A DNA stretch of 42,728 nucleotides from Candidatus Latescibacterota bacterium. Its GTDB lineage: Bacteria > Krumholzibacteriota > Krumholzibacteriia > LZORAL124-64-63. Below, piece by piece: positions 1-8,117 of this stretch. The stretch is from positions 1-42,728 of the forward strand of contig JAUSBL010000026.1 in assembly GCA_030658975.1 (NCBI GenBank), read 5' to 3'. The notes under the pieces are model-generated. The model was given only the letters and a program-made list of their open reading frames with translations. It made no database searches and was not told the origin of the DNA. The position numbers were made by a program, and so were the translations under genes. How positions within the stretch are numbered: the first letter of the stretch is position 1; each line of letters starts with the position of its first letter.

Positions 1-1183
1 CGGACGCCGGCGCGCCCACCAGCGACTGCGGCCGCGCCAGCCAGACCCGCCGCGGCTGCGGCCCGGATTCCAGCGTGTCCTGGCGCGTCCAGGCGAACAG
101 CGGCTCGCCCTGGGCCGTCAACTCCATCGCGACGTGCCAGCCCAGGGTGCGCCGCTCCTGGTCGGCGAGGACCGCGCTGCGGTCCTGCCACACGCCGCCG
201 CCGCGTCGGCGGTACTCGAGGTGGGTGCGGCCGGGCACCATCCAGTCGTTGTAAGTGAACTGGACCCAGAAGGCGTGGACCTCGTCGCCCGCACCCCAGG
301 CGACCTGCGGCGACTGCGGCCAGTCGTAACCGTCATGCCCGGTCATCAGCGTGACCGGCGCCGACCAGTTGCCGCCATCGTCCTGCTCGCTGTAGTGGAT
401 CGTGTTGCAGGGGCACGTCGGTTGCGGTCCCAGCGAGAGCACCGCCTGGCGGCCGTCGGTGTGGCCTCGGGCGTCGCACGCGGTGCCGTAGCATTCCACC
501 GGCAGCATCGACGCGGCATCCCAGCCTCCTTCGAAGAAGCCGGTGCGATAGGCGAGGCGCGTGAACTCGGGGAAGTAGTAGACGCGCGGCACGGGCTGCA
601 GCGCGTGCGGAACCTGCGCGACCTGGACGCCCGCCCATTCGGTCAGGCCCTCGGCCAGCAGTTCCGGCGCATCGAAGCCGCCCTTGTGCAGGCGCACGAA
701 CCAGTGGTCCACCCCAGAACCGTCGGGCACCGTGAGTCCCAGCCAGCCGACGTTCCAGCCCGGATCGGCGCAGCCCTGCAGATCGAGCTGCGCAGCGGCG
801 AGATCCAGGCCCACGGGGATCACGTCCGGGGGATCCCCCCAGCCGGACTCGCCGCCGTACCGGTACCGGAGGCCCTGCCCGTCGGCCCAGACCAGCAGGA
901 ACCCGCGCCAGGTCCAGGCGACGACGGGCCGGTGGCCGGGTCCCAGGTACTCCGGCGGATGCTCGACGATCGCATCGCCGACGTAGGCGTCGACGAACCG
1001 CGTCCAGACGCCGACCCCCGCCTCCTCCCAGGCGATCACCGCCGCGCCGTCCGGCGAGACCGCCAGCGCCGGATGATCGGCGTCGGCCTGGTTCTCGCTG
1101 ATCTCCATGGACACCCAGTCGGCCGCGGCCGGACCGCCCGCGAGCACGAGCGCGCACAGCGTCGCCAAACAACGCACGGTCAT
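1..1183 (-). CDS. Secreted beta-propeller-like protein, C-terminus cut by window edge
   Basis: An open frame runs from an ATG at 1183 to the first base of the window without a stop, giving about 394 residues. The start follows a purine-rich GGGGGAGGG ribosome site and encodes a clear signal peptide (MTVRCLATLCALVLAGG, cleavage near AAA-DW at residue 22), so the product is exported. The mature part has repeated Trp/Gly/Asp-rich blade-like segments (VSPDGAAVIAW, SEQDDGGNWSAPV, PQVAWGAGDEVHAFW, AQGEPLFAWTRQD), as in sialidase/BNR-type propellers. No catalytic set is recognisable, so no enzymatic role is claimed. Such proteins are usually surface or periplasmic binding proteins. The C-terminus, where a FlgD-like tail would lie, is outside the window. 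Confidence 0.75.
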   Translation of the reverse strand, partial: MTVRCLATLCALVLAGGPAAADWVSMEISENQADADHPALAVSPDGAAVIAWEEAGVGVWTRFVDAYVGDAIVEHPPEYLGPGHRPVVAWTWRGFLLVWADGQGLRYRYGGESGWGDPPDVIPVGLDLAAAQLDLQGCADPGWNVGWLGLTVPDGSGVDHWFVRLHKGGFDAPELLAEGLTEWAGVQVAQVPHALQPVPRVYYFPEFTRLAYRTGFFEGGWDAASMLPVECYGTACDARGHTDGRQAVLSLGPQPTCPCNTIHYSEQDDGGNWSAPVTLMTGHDGYDWPQSPQVAWGAGDEVHAFWVQFTYNDWMVPGRTHLEYRRRGGGVWQDRSAVLADQERRTLGWHVAMELTAQGEPLFAWTRQDTLESGPQPRRVWLARPQSLVGAPAS

Positions 1184-1252
1184 CACGCCCTCCCCCCCGG
1201 CAAGAGCCCACGCGGTGATCCTAGCACAACCCCCGGGAGCCGGATCGCGCAG

Positions 1253-1280
1253 TTGTGTCGTGCGCCGGATCTGCTAATCT
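1253..1280 (+). promoter_or_regulatory. Candidate sigma-70-type promoter for the small plus-strand operon
   Basis: TTGTGT at 1253-1258 and TAATCT at 1275-1280 are separated by 16 bases, about 95 bases upstream of the Lys-rich peptide start. Recognised by eye only. Confidence 0.35.
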
Positions 1281-1375
1281 GTCGAGACGAAGCCCGGCAC
1301 CGGAGCCAGCCACAGGACAGATCCGGAAGGCGGCCCGGACCGGCGCAACTTCATGGCAAGCACGGAGGTACCGTC

Positions 1376-1492
1376 ATGGCGGAAAAGGGCAGCAAGGACA
1401 AGGGCAACCGCGAGACCCGCAAGAAGCCGCAGCATACCGCGAAGGAGAAAAAGGCGCTGAAGAAGGAGAAACAGTCGAAGAAGCCGGAATGA
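1376..1492 (+). CDS. Lysine-rich 38-residue peptide
   Basis: The ATG at 1376 is preceded by GGAGG with about 8 bases spacing and opens a 38-residue frame that is very rich in Lys, with Glu and Arg (MAEKGSKDKGNRETRKK at the start, KEKKALKKEKQSKKPE at the end). It has no hydrophobic segment, so it should be a soluble, strongly basic, disordered peptide, perhaps binding nucleic acid; that role is a guess. Its TGA stop overlaps the ATG of the next gene (ATGA at 1489-1492), a sign of translational coupling. The good ribosome site and the overlap are the main evidence that it is a real gene and not a shadow of longer frames. Confidence 0.6.
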   Translation: MAEKGSKDKGNRETRKKPQHTAKEKKALKKEKQSKKPE

Positions 1493-1797
1493 AACCCGTC
1501 CGCAGCGTCGTCGAACGGTTGCTGTGGCTGTACCACGCCGCCCGGGACCCGGCCTCGTCCATCTGGACGAAGCTGGCGATCTTCGGCGCGCTGGCTTATC
1601 TGCTGTTCCCCCTGGACGCGGTGGCCGACCCGACGCCGCTGGTCGGCCTGCTCGACGATGTCGGCGTGGTCGCGGCGGCGATCGCCTACGTGTCCCGCCG
1701 CCTCCCGCCGGGCGTCAGGGAGCGCACCGCGCGCACGCTGAGCCGCTGGTTCGGCGCCCCGCGCTCCGGCGGCGCCGGCTCGGGAGGCCCGTCTTGA
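1489..1797 (+). CDS. YkvA/DUF1232 small membrane protein
   Basis: 102 residues starting at the ATG that overlaps the previous stop. The segment from about residue 22 to 66 (IWTKLAIFGALAYLLFPLD, then DPTPLVGLLDDVGVVAAAI) is the DUF1232 signature: a hydrophobic helix, the invariant P-x-D, then G-x-x-DD and a second hydrophobic stretch. Proteins of this family are small inner-membrane proteins of unknown function. The C-terminal 25 residues are Arg-, Gly- and Ser-rich and probably cytoplasmic. The stop lies inside the next gene's start region, so the gene sits in a tightly packed operon with the Lys-rich peptide and the glycosyltransferase. Confidence 0.85.
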   Translation: MKPVRSVVERLLWLYHAARDPASSIWTKLAIFGALAYLLFPLDAVADPTPLVGLLDDVGVVAAAIAYVSRRLPPGVRERTARTLSRWFGAPRSGGAGSGGPS

Positions 1798-2576
1798 CGC
1801 TCGCCAAGCTGCCGATCTCGCTGGTGGTGGTCGCCTGCGACGAGGAGCGAAACCTCGGGCGATGCCTCGACGCCGCAGAGTTCTGCGCCGAGCGGCTGGT
1901 CGTCGACTCCGGCTCCGTCGACCGCACCGTCGAAATCGCGCGCGAACGCGGCGCCCGCGTGCTGACCCGCGCCTGGACCGGCTACCGCGACCAGAAGAAC
2001 TTCGGCGTCGAGCAGGCCGCCCAACCATGGATCCTCTGCCTGGACGCCGACGAGGTCGTCACCCCCGCGCTGCGCGCCTCGATCGAGGCCGCCTTCCGCG
2101 GCGGCGATCCCACCGCCGACGCCTTCGAGCTGAACCGCCACGGCGTCTACGCCGGCCGCCTCATCAACCACTCCGGCTGGTACCCCGAGTGGCGCACGTT
2201 CCTGTACCGCAAGGGCAGCGCCGTCTGGTCCGGCCGCGAGCCCCACCCCGGTGTGGAGTTCCGCGGTCGCGTCCGCGCCCGCCTCGACGGCGACCTGCTC
2301 CACTACACCTACGCCGACCTCGCCGAGCACCTGCAAAAGAACGTCGCCTCGGCCCGCGCCGCCGCCGCCGCCATGCACGAGGACGGCCGCCGCGCCCGCT
2401 GGACCGACCTGCTGGTGCGCCCCAAGTTCGCGCTGCTGCGCCGCCTGGTGCTGCAGCGCGCCTATCTGGACGGCTTCCGCGGTCTCTGCATCGCCGCGAT
2501 GGCCGGCGTCTACACCTTCCTGAAGTACGCTTTCCTCAAGGAACTGCAGGACCGGCCGCCCTCCGGGCCCCGTTAG
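1794..2576 (+). CDS. GT2 family glycosyltransferase, WaaE/KdtX-like
   Basis: 260 residues from a TTG at 1794, chosen because GGGAGG lies 6 bases upstream and because the N-terminal strand LPISLVVVACDEERN starts directly after it. GT-A fold motifs are in order: VVACDEERN (residues 12-20), DSGSVDRT (38-45, nucleotide binding) and LCLDADEV (about 82-88, the DxD metal site). The middle part (NRHGVYAGRLINHSGWYPEWRTFLYRKG split over about 120-150, then EPHPGVEF) matches the WaaE/KdtX type of LPS core beta-glucosyltransferases. A C-terminal Leu/Arg-rich stretch could associate with the membrane. It probably adds a sugar to the lipid A-core at the cytoplasmic face. The exact donor sugar cannot be read from sequence. 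Confidence 0.85.
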   Translation: MTLAKLPISLVVVACDEERNLGRCLDAAEFCAERLVVDSGSVDRTVEIARERGARVLTRAWTGYRDQKNFGVEQAAQPWILCLDADEVVTPALRASIEAAFRGGDPTADAFELNRHGVYAGRLINHSGWYPEWRTFLYRKGSAVWSGREPHPGVEFRGRVRARLDGDLLHYTYADLAEHLQKNVASARAAAAAMHEDGRRARWTDLLVRPKFALLRRLVLQRAYLDGFRGLCIAAMAGVYTFLKYAFLKELQDRPPSGPR

Positions 2577-2584
2577 GAGCACCC

Positions 2585-3190
2585 ATGCGTCGCCCGCCGT
2601 GCCGGCTTCTCCTGCTCGTCTGTGCCGTGGTGTTGCTGACGGCCGCTTCAGCGAGCGCGCAGAGCGACTGGACGCTGCTGACCCGCCTGTTCATGACCGG
2701 CGTCTCGGATGGCTCCGAACCCGCCGGCTACAAGGTCTACAGCGCATTCGGCCTGGAGGTGGGCGTGCGACGGGATCTCGGGCGGAGCTTCGGACTCGAA
2801 CTGGACCTCGGCCCGCAGTCCCGCGAGGTCGAACTGCTCGACGGCACCGACCCCGTGCCCAACCTCGGCTCACTCGAGGTGTTGCCGCTGGTCCTGCTGG
2901 CCCGCTGGACGCCGGACCTGCACGGCGCCGTGCGCCCCTACCTGGGCGTCGGCGGCGCCTTCACGGTCTTCTGGGAGAAGAGCGGCGCATTGAACTCCAC
3001 CGAGATCCCGACCGAACTCGGCGCCGTGGTCCAACTCGGTGCGGACATCGCACTCTCGCCGCGCCTGTGCGCCAATCTCGACCTCAGATCCCAGAGTCTG
3101 ACCGCCGACATCGCCGACTCGGGTGTCCCGCTCGCGACCCTGCGCATCCACCCCACGACGCTGGCCGTCGGGCTGGGCTACCGGTTCTGA
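2585..3190 (+). CDS. OmpW-like outer membrane beta-barrel protein
   Basis: 201 residues. Signal peptide at 1-26 (RRPPCRLLLLVCAVVLLTA, cleavage near ASA-QS). The mature protein is built of alternating amphipathic strands and ends in LGYRF, with the terminal Phe that BAM recognises. The segment RPYLGVGGAFTVFWEK (about residue 118-133) is close to the OmpW pattern RPY.G.G..YT.F. At about 175 mature residues it fits an eight-stranded barrel. It starts 8 bases after the glycosyltransferase stop and so may share its transcript. Its last 13 bases overlap the convergent molybdenum hydroxylase gene, so the two transcripts run into each other. Confidence 0.75.
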   Translation: MRRPPCRLLLLVCAVVLLTAASASAQSDWTLLTRLFMTGVSDGSEPAGYKVYSAFGLEVGVRRDLGRSFGLELDLGPQSREVELLDGTDPVPNLGSLEVLPLVLLARWTPDLHGAVRPYLGVGGAFTVFWEKSGALNSTEIPTELGAVVQLGADIALSPRLCANLDLRSQSLTADIADSGVPLATLRIHPTTLAVGLGYRF

Positions 3191-5511
3191 CCGCGGGGAG
3201 CACCCATGCCGTTCAGGACCTTCTCCGGCGTGACCGGCAGTTCCCGCACCCGCGCCCCCACCGCCGCCGCCACCGCGTTGGCGATCGCCGCCGGCGGCGT
3301 GTCGATCCCGATCTCCCCGACGCTCTTGGCCCCGTAGGGTCCGCTCGGCTCGTGGCTCTCCACCAGCTCCGCGCGGATCGAAGGGATGTCCTCGCGCCCG
3401 GGGATCTTGTAGCTCATCAGGTCGCGCGTCCGCAGGTGCCCCTGCGGCCCGTACACGACCTCCTCCCACAGCGCCATGCCGATGCCCTGCGCCAGCCCGC
3501 CCTCGACCTGCACCAGCGCCAGGTTGGGGTTGATGGCCTGGCCGCAGTCCACCACCGCCACGTAATCCACGAGCGTGACCTCGCCGGTGGCCGCGTCCAC
3601 CTCGACCTCGGCGAAGGCGGCCATGTAAGGCGGCGGCGACTTCTCGCAGAGGTGGCTGCCGGTGGTCATCAGCTGCTTCTGGTGTTCGTTGTAGAGCAGC
3701 TTCGCCGACAGGTCCCGCAACGTGATCGCGCCGTCCGGCCCGCGCACCTCGTTGCCGTCGAACGTCGCCAGCGCCGGCTCGCACCCCAGCGACCGCGCCC
3801 CCTCGACCAGGATCTCCTGCCGCATCTTCAGCGCCGCGGTCTGCACGGCGTGGCCAGAGACGTAGGTCGTGCTCGAGGCGTAGGCGCCGGTGTCGAAGGG
3901 CGTGCGGTCGGTGTCCGAGGCGTAGACGATGATGTCGCCGGTCGCCACGCCGAGGGTCTCGGCCGCGATCTGCGCCAGGATCGTGTCGCTGCCGGTGCCG
4001 AGGTCCGTCGCCCCGATCAGCAGGTTGAAGGAGCCGAAGTCGTTGAGCTTGAGCGTCGCGGCCGCCATGTCGATGGTCGGGATGCCCGAGCCCTGCATCG
4101 CCAGGGCCATGCCCAGGCCGCGGAACACGCCGGGCGCCACCTCGCGCCGCGGCCCCTTGGCGTCCCAGCCGATCAGCTCCTTGCCGCGGCGGATGCATTC
4201 GGGCAGCTTGCAGCTCTCGATGATCATCTCCACGCCCTCGGTGCCCTCGCCCATGATGGCGAAGATGGGCGAGGTCTCCCCCTCGGCGATCATGTTCTTC
4301 TCGCGCAGTGCGACCGGGTCCAGTCCCAGCTCGTCGGCCAGCTCATCCAGCGCCGACTCCAGGGCGAAGTTGCCCTGGATCGCGCCGTAGCCGCGGTACG
4401 CGCCGCCGGGCACGCGGTTGGTGTAGACCGTGCGGCCGCCGAAGCGCACCGCCTCGACCTTGTTGTAGAGCGGCAACGTCTTGGCGCCGGCCACCATGAA
4501 CACCGTCAGGGCGTGCTCGCCGTAGGCCCCGGTGTCGGACAGCACCTCGAGGTCGATGGCGCGCAGCGTGCCGTCGCGGTCGGCGCCCAGGGTCACGTCC
4601 AGGCGCATCGGGTGGCGCGTGTTGGTGGCCTCGAAGACCTCGCGCCGCGTGTAGACCATCTTGGCGGGCCGGCCCGTGCGCAGCGTCGCCAGCGCGCAGT
4701 ACAGCTCGCCGTGGAGCATCTGCTTGCCGCCGAAGCCGCCGCCGATGCGCGGCTTCACGACGCGGATCTCCTTGACCTCGCGCTCCAGCGCGCGCGCCAT
4801 GATGCGTCGCACGTGCCACGGCGTCTGCGTCGAACTCATGACGTTCAGCCGTCCGTGCACGTCCAGCCAGGTGCAGGCGCAGTGGGGCTCCAGCGCCACG
4901 TGCTGCTGGGCCTGCGTGTAGTAGCGCCGCCGCAGCACGACCTCGGCCCCCGCGACGACCGCATCCACGTCCCCCACGTGCATGCTGTAGGCGCTGGCGA
5001 CGTTGCGCCGCGGCTCGAAGCCGATCGGGAAGTTCTCGTGGATCTCGGGCTCGGGGTGCAGGACCACGGGATTGTCCAGGGAGGTCTCGAAGTCGAGCAC
5101 CGGGGCGAGCACCTCGTACTCCACGCGCACCGCACGCACCGCCTCGCGGGCCTGCTCCTCGGTCTCGGCCGCGACGATGGCGGCCTCGTCGCCCACGTGG
5201 CGCACGTACTCGTCCAGGATGAAACGGTCGCGGGGCGAGGGCTCGGGGTGGCCCTGGCCGGCGCGCGTCACCGCGACCCGCGGCACGTCCTTCCAGGTGA
5301 AGACGGCCAGCACCCCGGGCAGGGCCAGCGCCGCGGTCGCGTCGATCGAAAGGATGCGCGCGTGGGCGTGCGGGCTGCGCACCGCCACCACGCACAGCGC
5401 CTCGCGCGGCGCCAGATCGTCGGTGTAGGCAGGCGTGCCGCGCACCAGGCCCAGGGCGTCGATCTTGGGCAGGGACCTGCCGACTTCGCTCATGCCGCCG
5501 GCTTGTTTCAT
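3178..5511 (-). CDS. Molybdopterin-binding large subunit of a xanthine dehydrogenase-family hydroxylase
   Basis: 777 residues from an ATG at 5511 with GGAGGCGCG directly before it; the frame stays open further upstream but there overlaps the other subunits. N-terminal a/b hammerhead domain (about 20-130), then the two molybdenum cofactor domains: IGGGFGGKQ, GAYRGYG (equivalent of AFRGFG), AMQGSG, GATDLGTGSDT and, near the C-terminus, GAKSVGEIG carrying the catalytic Glu. The family hydroxylates aldehydes or N-heterocycles using water, passing electrons through 2Fe-2S clusters to FAD. The substrate (purine, nicotinate, aromatic acyl-CoA or aldehyde) cannot be told from sequence. It is the last gene of a three-gene operon, and its ATG overlaps the stop of the 2Fe-2S subunit (ATGA). 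Confidence 0.92.
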   Translation of the reverse strand: MKQAGGMSEVGRSLPKIDALGLVRGTPAYTDDLAPREALCVVAVRSPHAHARILSIDATAALALPGVLAVFTWKDVPRVAVTRAGQGHPEPSPRDRFILDEYVRHVGDEAAIVAAETEEQAREAVRAVRVEYEVLAPVLDFETSLDNPVVLHPEPEIHENFPIGFEPRRNVASAYSMHVGDVDAVVAGAEVVLRRRYYTQAQQHVALEPHCACTWLDVHGRLNVMSSTQTPWHVRRIMARALEREVKEIRVVKPRIGGGFGGKQMLHGELYCALATLRTGRPAKMVYTRREVFEATNTRHPMRLDVTLGADRDGTLRAIDLEVLSDTGAYGEHALTVFMVAGAKTLPLYNKVEAVRFGGRTVYTNRVPGGAYRGYGAIQGNFALESALDELADELGLDPVALREKNMIAEGETSPIFAIMGEGTEGVEMIIESCKLPECIRRGKELIGWDAKGPRREVAPGVFRGLGMALAMQGSGIPTIDMAAATLKLNDFGSFNLLIGATDLGTGSDTILAQIAAETLGVATGDIIVYASDTDRTPFDTGAYASSTTYVSGHAVQTAALKMRQEILVEGARSLGCEPALATFDGNEVRGPDGAITLRDLSAKLLYNEHQKQLMTTGSHLCEKSPPPYMAAFAEVEVDAATGEVTLVDYVAVVDCGQAINPNLALVQVEGGLAQGIGMALWEEVVYGPQGHLRTRDLMSYKIPGREDIPSIRAELVESHEPSGPYGAKSVGEIGIDTPPAAIANAVAAAVGARVRELPVTPEKVLNGMGAPRGQNR

Positions 5512-5960
5512 CGCGCCTCCTGCAGGTAACGGCGGATCGCGCGGGTCTGGCTGACGTAGCCGCCGCACCGGCAGAGGTTGCCGGCCAGGTAGTGGTTGAT
5601 CGCGGCCTCGTCCGGGTCCGCCAGCTCGCGGCTCATCGCCACCACCGCGACCACCAGGCCGGGCGCGCAGAAGCCGCACTGGTCGGCCCCCTCGGCCGCC
5701 AGGCAGGCGCCCAGGCGCGCCGCCTCGCCGGGCAGGCCCTCGACCGTGGTCACCGCGCGGCCGTCGGCGCGCGGCGCGGGCACGGCGCAGGACGGTACCG
5801 GCATACCGTCCAGCAGCACCGTGCAGGTGCCGCAGGAGGCGGTATCGCAGCCGCGCTTGACGCTCAGCACGCCGTGGCGGCGCAGGGCGTCCAGCAGCGC
5901 CTCGCCCGGCTCGACGTCCCAGTCCGCGCGTCGTCCGTTCAGTTCCAGGGAGATGTTCAC
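5508..5960 (-). CDS. 2Fe-2S subunit of molybdenum hydroxylase
   Basis: 150 residues, the normal length for this subunit. The start is a GTG at 5960 in a GTGA overlap with the stop of the FAD subunit, so it is probably translationally coupled. The plant-type ferredoxin cluster motif is GCDTASCGTC...C (about residue 38-60), and the second, C-terminal cluster is bound by CGFC (about 98-101) and CRC (about 132-134). The electron path is Mo cofactor to both clusters to FAD. The proximal motif has Ala-Ser where Gly-x is more usual, a mild variation. All eight cluster cysteines are present, so the subunit should be functional. Confidence 0.92.
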   Translation of the reverse strand: MNISLELNGRRADWDVEPGEALLDALRRHGVLSVKRGCDTASCGTCTVLLDGMPVPSCAVPAPRADGRAVTTVEGLPGEAARLGACLAAEGADQCGFCAPGLVVAVVAMSRELADPDEAAINHYLAGNLCRCGGYVSQTRAIRRYLQEAR

Positions 5961-6733
5961 GCCAGGACCTCCTCGACCGCGCGCGCGACCAGCGTGCCGC
6001 AGACGCGCCGGCGGTAGGCGGCCGACGCGCGCAGGTCGTCGCCGAAGTCCAGTTCCGCGGCCGCGGCGGCGCCCGCACCGGACGCGTCGCCGGCGCCCGC
6101 CGCGGCCATGGCCGCGAAGGCGAGCCGCGCAGCGCCGGGCCGCGCGCCCACCGCGATGCGCACCGCGTCGCCGCGCCGCACCGCCGCCGCGTTCAGCACC
6201 GCGAAGTCGGCCCGTACCCGTGTCAGGTCCTGCCAGGCGCCGCGCTGCGGCACCGCCGGCACCACCACTTCCACCAGCACGTCGCGCACCAGCGCCTTGT
6301 CGGCCAGGAACTGCTCCAGCGGCTTGCGCCCGCCGCGCTCCAGCACCACGTCGGCCCCCAGAGCCAGCAGCGCCGTCGTCAGGTTGGCGAACGCGTAGCG
6401 CCCCGCCACCGTTCCTCCCACCGTGACGATGTTGCGCACCTGCACGCCGACGATGTTCCCCACGCACCGCGCCAGCAGCCCCCCGCAGTAGTTGCGCGCC
6501 GCAGGATCGGTCTCCAGCCGCCGGTAGGTGACCATGGCCCCGATCCGCAACGCCTCCGACTCCTCGCGCAGGTAGTCGAGCCCCGCCTCGCAGAGATCGA
6601 CGGCCGTCTCGTACCCCCGTGAAGCCAACCTCAGGTAAGCCCCGCCCCCCACCAGCGCGGCGCGCTCGTCCCCCTCGATCAACGCCAGCGCCTCGGCCGG
6701 CGACCGTGGCTTCAAATAGGCGCGGACAGCCAT
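5957..6733 (-). CDS. FAD-binding subunit of molybdenum hydroxylase
   Basis: 258 residues from the ATG at 6733 (MAVRAYLKPRSPAEALAL), which begins exactly where the family's conserved Tyr-x-x-Pro/Ser-x-x-EA motif starts; the frame is open for 35 more codons upstream but those are not family-like. FAD contacts are visible as LVGGGAYLRL (about 27-36) and the N(I/V)VTVGGTVA region (about 104-113). The C-terminal third, ending ARAVEEVLA, is the CO_deh_flav_C type domain and contains an Ala/Gly-rich low-complexity loop (AAAGAGDASGAGAAAAAELD). It accepts electrons from the 2Fe-2S subunit and reduces NAD+ or quinone. It is the first gene of the operon. Confidence 0.88.
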   Translation of the reverse strand: MAVRAYLKPRSPAEALALIEGDERAALVGGGAYLRLASRGYETAVDLCEAGLDYLREESEALRIGAMVTYRRLETDPAARNYCGGLLARCVGNIVGVQVRNIVTVGGTVAGRYAFANLTTALLALGADVVLERGGRKPLEQFLADKALVRDVLVEVVVPAVPQRGAWQDLTRVRADFAVLNAAAVRRGDAVRIAVGARPGAARLAFAAMAAAGAGDASGAGAAAAAELDFGDDLRASAAYRRRVCGTLVARAVEEVLA

Positions 6734-6877
6734 GCAACACCCCTTCCGGTCATCCCAACGGGCGTCCCTGAACATGCGATCGCAGATCTGCAGTGTAACA
6801 TCCGCGTTCAAAGGCTCCAAGAACCGCCTGTTCTCCATTGAGCGCAGGGGTGGAAGCGCGAACCGCAGCCGAAGCCC

Positions 6878-8113
6878 TCAGTTCACGAGCAGCAGCAGTC
6901 CCTTGAGGTATTCACCCTCGCGATGCCCCAGCATCCAGGGATGGTCCGGCCCGCCCGACAACCGTCGCAGCACGCGCGCGCGGCGACCGGCGGCCAGCAC
7001 CGCCTCCTGCGCCACCTGCTGGAACCGCAGCAGGCTCATCGCCTGGCTGCAGGAGAACGTGAGCAGCAGGCCGCCGGGCGCCAGCTTGTCGATGCCCAGG
7101 CGGTTGATCTCGCGGTAGCCGCGCTCGGCCCCGTCGAGCTCGCGCTGCGAGCGGGCGAACTTCGGCGGGTCGAGGATCACCAGGTCGTAGCGGTCGCGGC
7201 CCGGGCGCAGGAAGCGGAACACGTCCTCGCGCTGCACCAGGCCGGCCGCCTCGGGGAAGCCGTTGCGCCGCAGGTTGCGTTCCGCCGCCGCGCAGGCCGA
7301 CTTCGAGGCGTCCACCGACACCACGTTCCCGGCGCCGCCGGCGGCCGCCGCCATCGAGAAGCCGCCCGTGTAGGCGAAGCAGTTCAGCACGCGGCGGTCG
7401 CGGGCCAGGGTGCCGACGAGCGCGCGGTTCTCGCGCTGGTCGAGGTACAGGCCGGTCTTGTGGCCGGCTTCGGGCGAGGTTTCGTAGACCAGGCCGTTCT
7501 CGCGCACCAGCACCGGATCGGTCAGCGCGCCCGACAGCAGTCCCCGGGCCGCTTCGAGCCCCTCGTCGGTGCGGGTCCGCGAGTCGCTGCGCTCGAAGAC
7601 GAAGGTCGGCGCGAGGTGTTCGGTCAGCGCGGCGATCACGTCCTGCCGCCAGCGCTCGGCGCCCGCGGTCAGGAACTGCAGGACCAGGCCCGTCCCGTAG
7701 CGGTCGATGATCAGACCGGGCAGGCTGTCGCCCTCGGAGTTCACCAGGCGGTAGCAGTCGGTCCGCTCCTCGCCATGGCGACCCGGGGTCCCGCCGTTTG
7801 CAATGGGCCCGCCATCACCGAGGCCCAGGGCCGTGCGCGCGGCGACGGCCTCGCCCAGCCGTTCGTGCAGCAGGCGGCGCGTCACCGGTCCGTCGAGGCT
7901 CACGACCCGGCCCGCCAGCAGCGACCGCGTGTTGACGTAGCCCCAGCCCAGCGCGGCGCCGTCCTCGGTCACGAACGCGCACGGATCGCCCGGCGCGTGG
8001 TAGCCCATCACGCGGGCGATCGAACCCTTGAAGATCCAGGGATGCCGACCGGGCTCCGCGTCCTCGCGGCCCGGTTTCACGACGACGGTGCAGGTGGCTC
8101 GCGAGGTCGTCAT
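6878..8113 (-). CDS. rlmI: Class I 23S rRNA (cytosine-C5) methyltransferase, RlmI-like
   Basis: 411 residues. The N-terminal PUA domain (about 8-75: KPGREDAEPGRHPWIFKGSI) is followed by an EEHEA-like beta-hairpin region and a Rossmann SAM domain: NCFAYTGGFSMAAA (motif I), VVSVDASKSA, then LVILDPPKFA and LTFSCS, which are typical of RlmI/YccW. Members methylate C1962 of 23S rRNA in E. coli. Length and domain order fit. An insert (GDGGPIANGGTPGRHGEERTD) lies between the PUA and catalytic parts. The gene starts 4 bases after the lipoprotein stop, so the two are probably co-transcribed. Confidence 0.85.
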   Translation of the reverse strand: MTTSRATCTVVVKPGREDAEPGRHPWIFKGSIARVMGYHAPGDPCAFVTEDGAALGWGYVNTRSLLAGRVVSLDGPVTRRLLHERLGEAVAARTALGLGDGGPIANGGTPGRHGEERTDCYRLVNSEGDSLPGLIIDRYGTGLVLQFLTAGAERWRQDVIAALTEHLAPTFVFERSDSRTRTDEGLEAARGLLSGALTDPVLVRENGLVYETSPEAGHKTGLYLDQRENRALVGTLARDRRVLNCFAYTGGFSMAAAAGGAGNVVSVDASKSACAAAERNLRRNGFPEAAGLVQREDVFRFLRPGRDRYDLVILDPPKFARSQRELDGAERGYREINRLGIDKLAPGGLLLTFSCSQAMSLLRFQQVAQEAVLAAGRRARVLRRLSGGPDHPWMLGHREGEYLKGLLLLVN

Positions 8114-8117
8114 GGTG

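Noticed and set aside
2599-5529. Very long plus-strand frame of 976 codons opposite the molybdenum hydroxylase
   Set aside because: Arg/His/Leu-biased composition and no family features; the minus strand carries complete, recognisable subunits. It is a GC-bias shadow.
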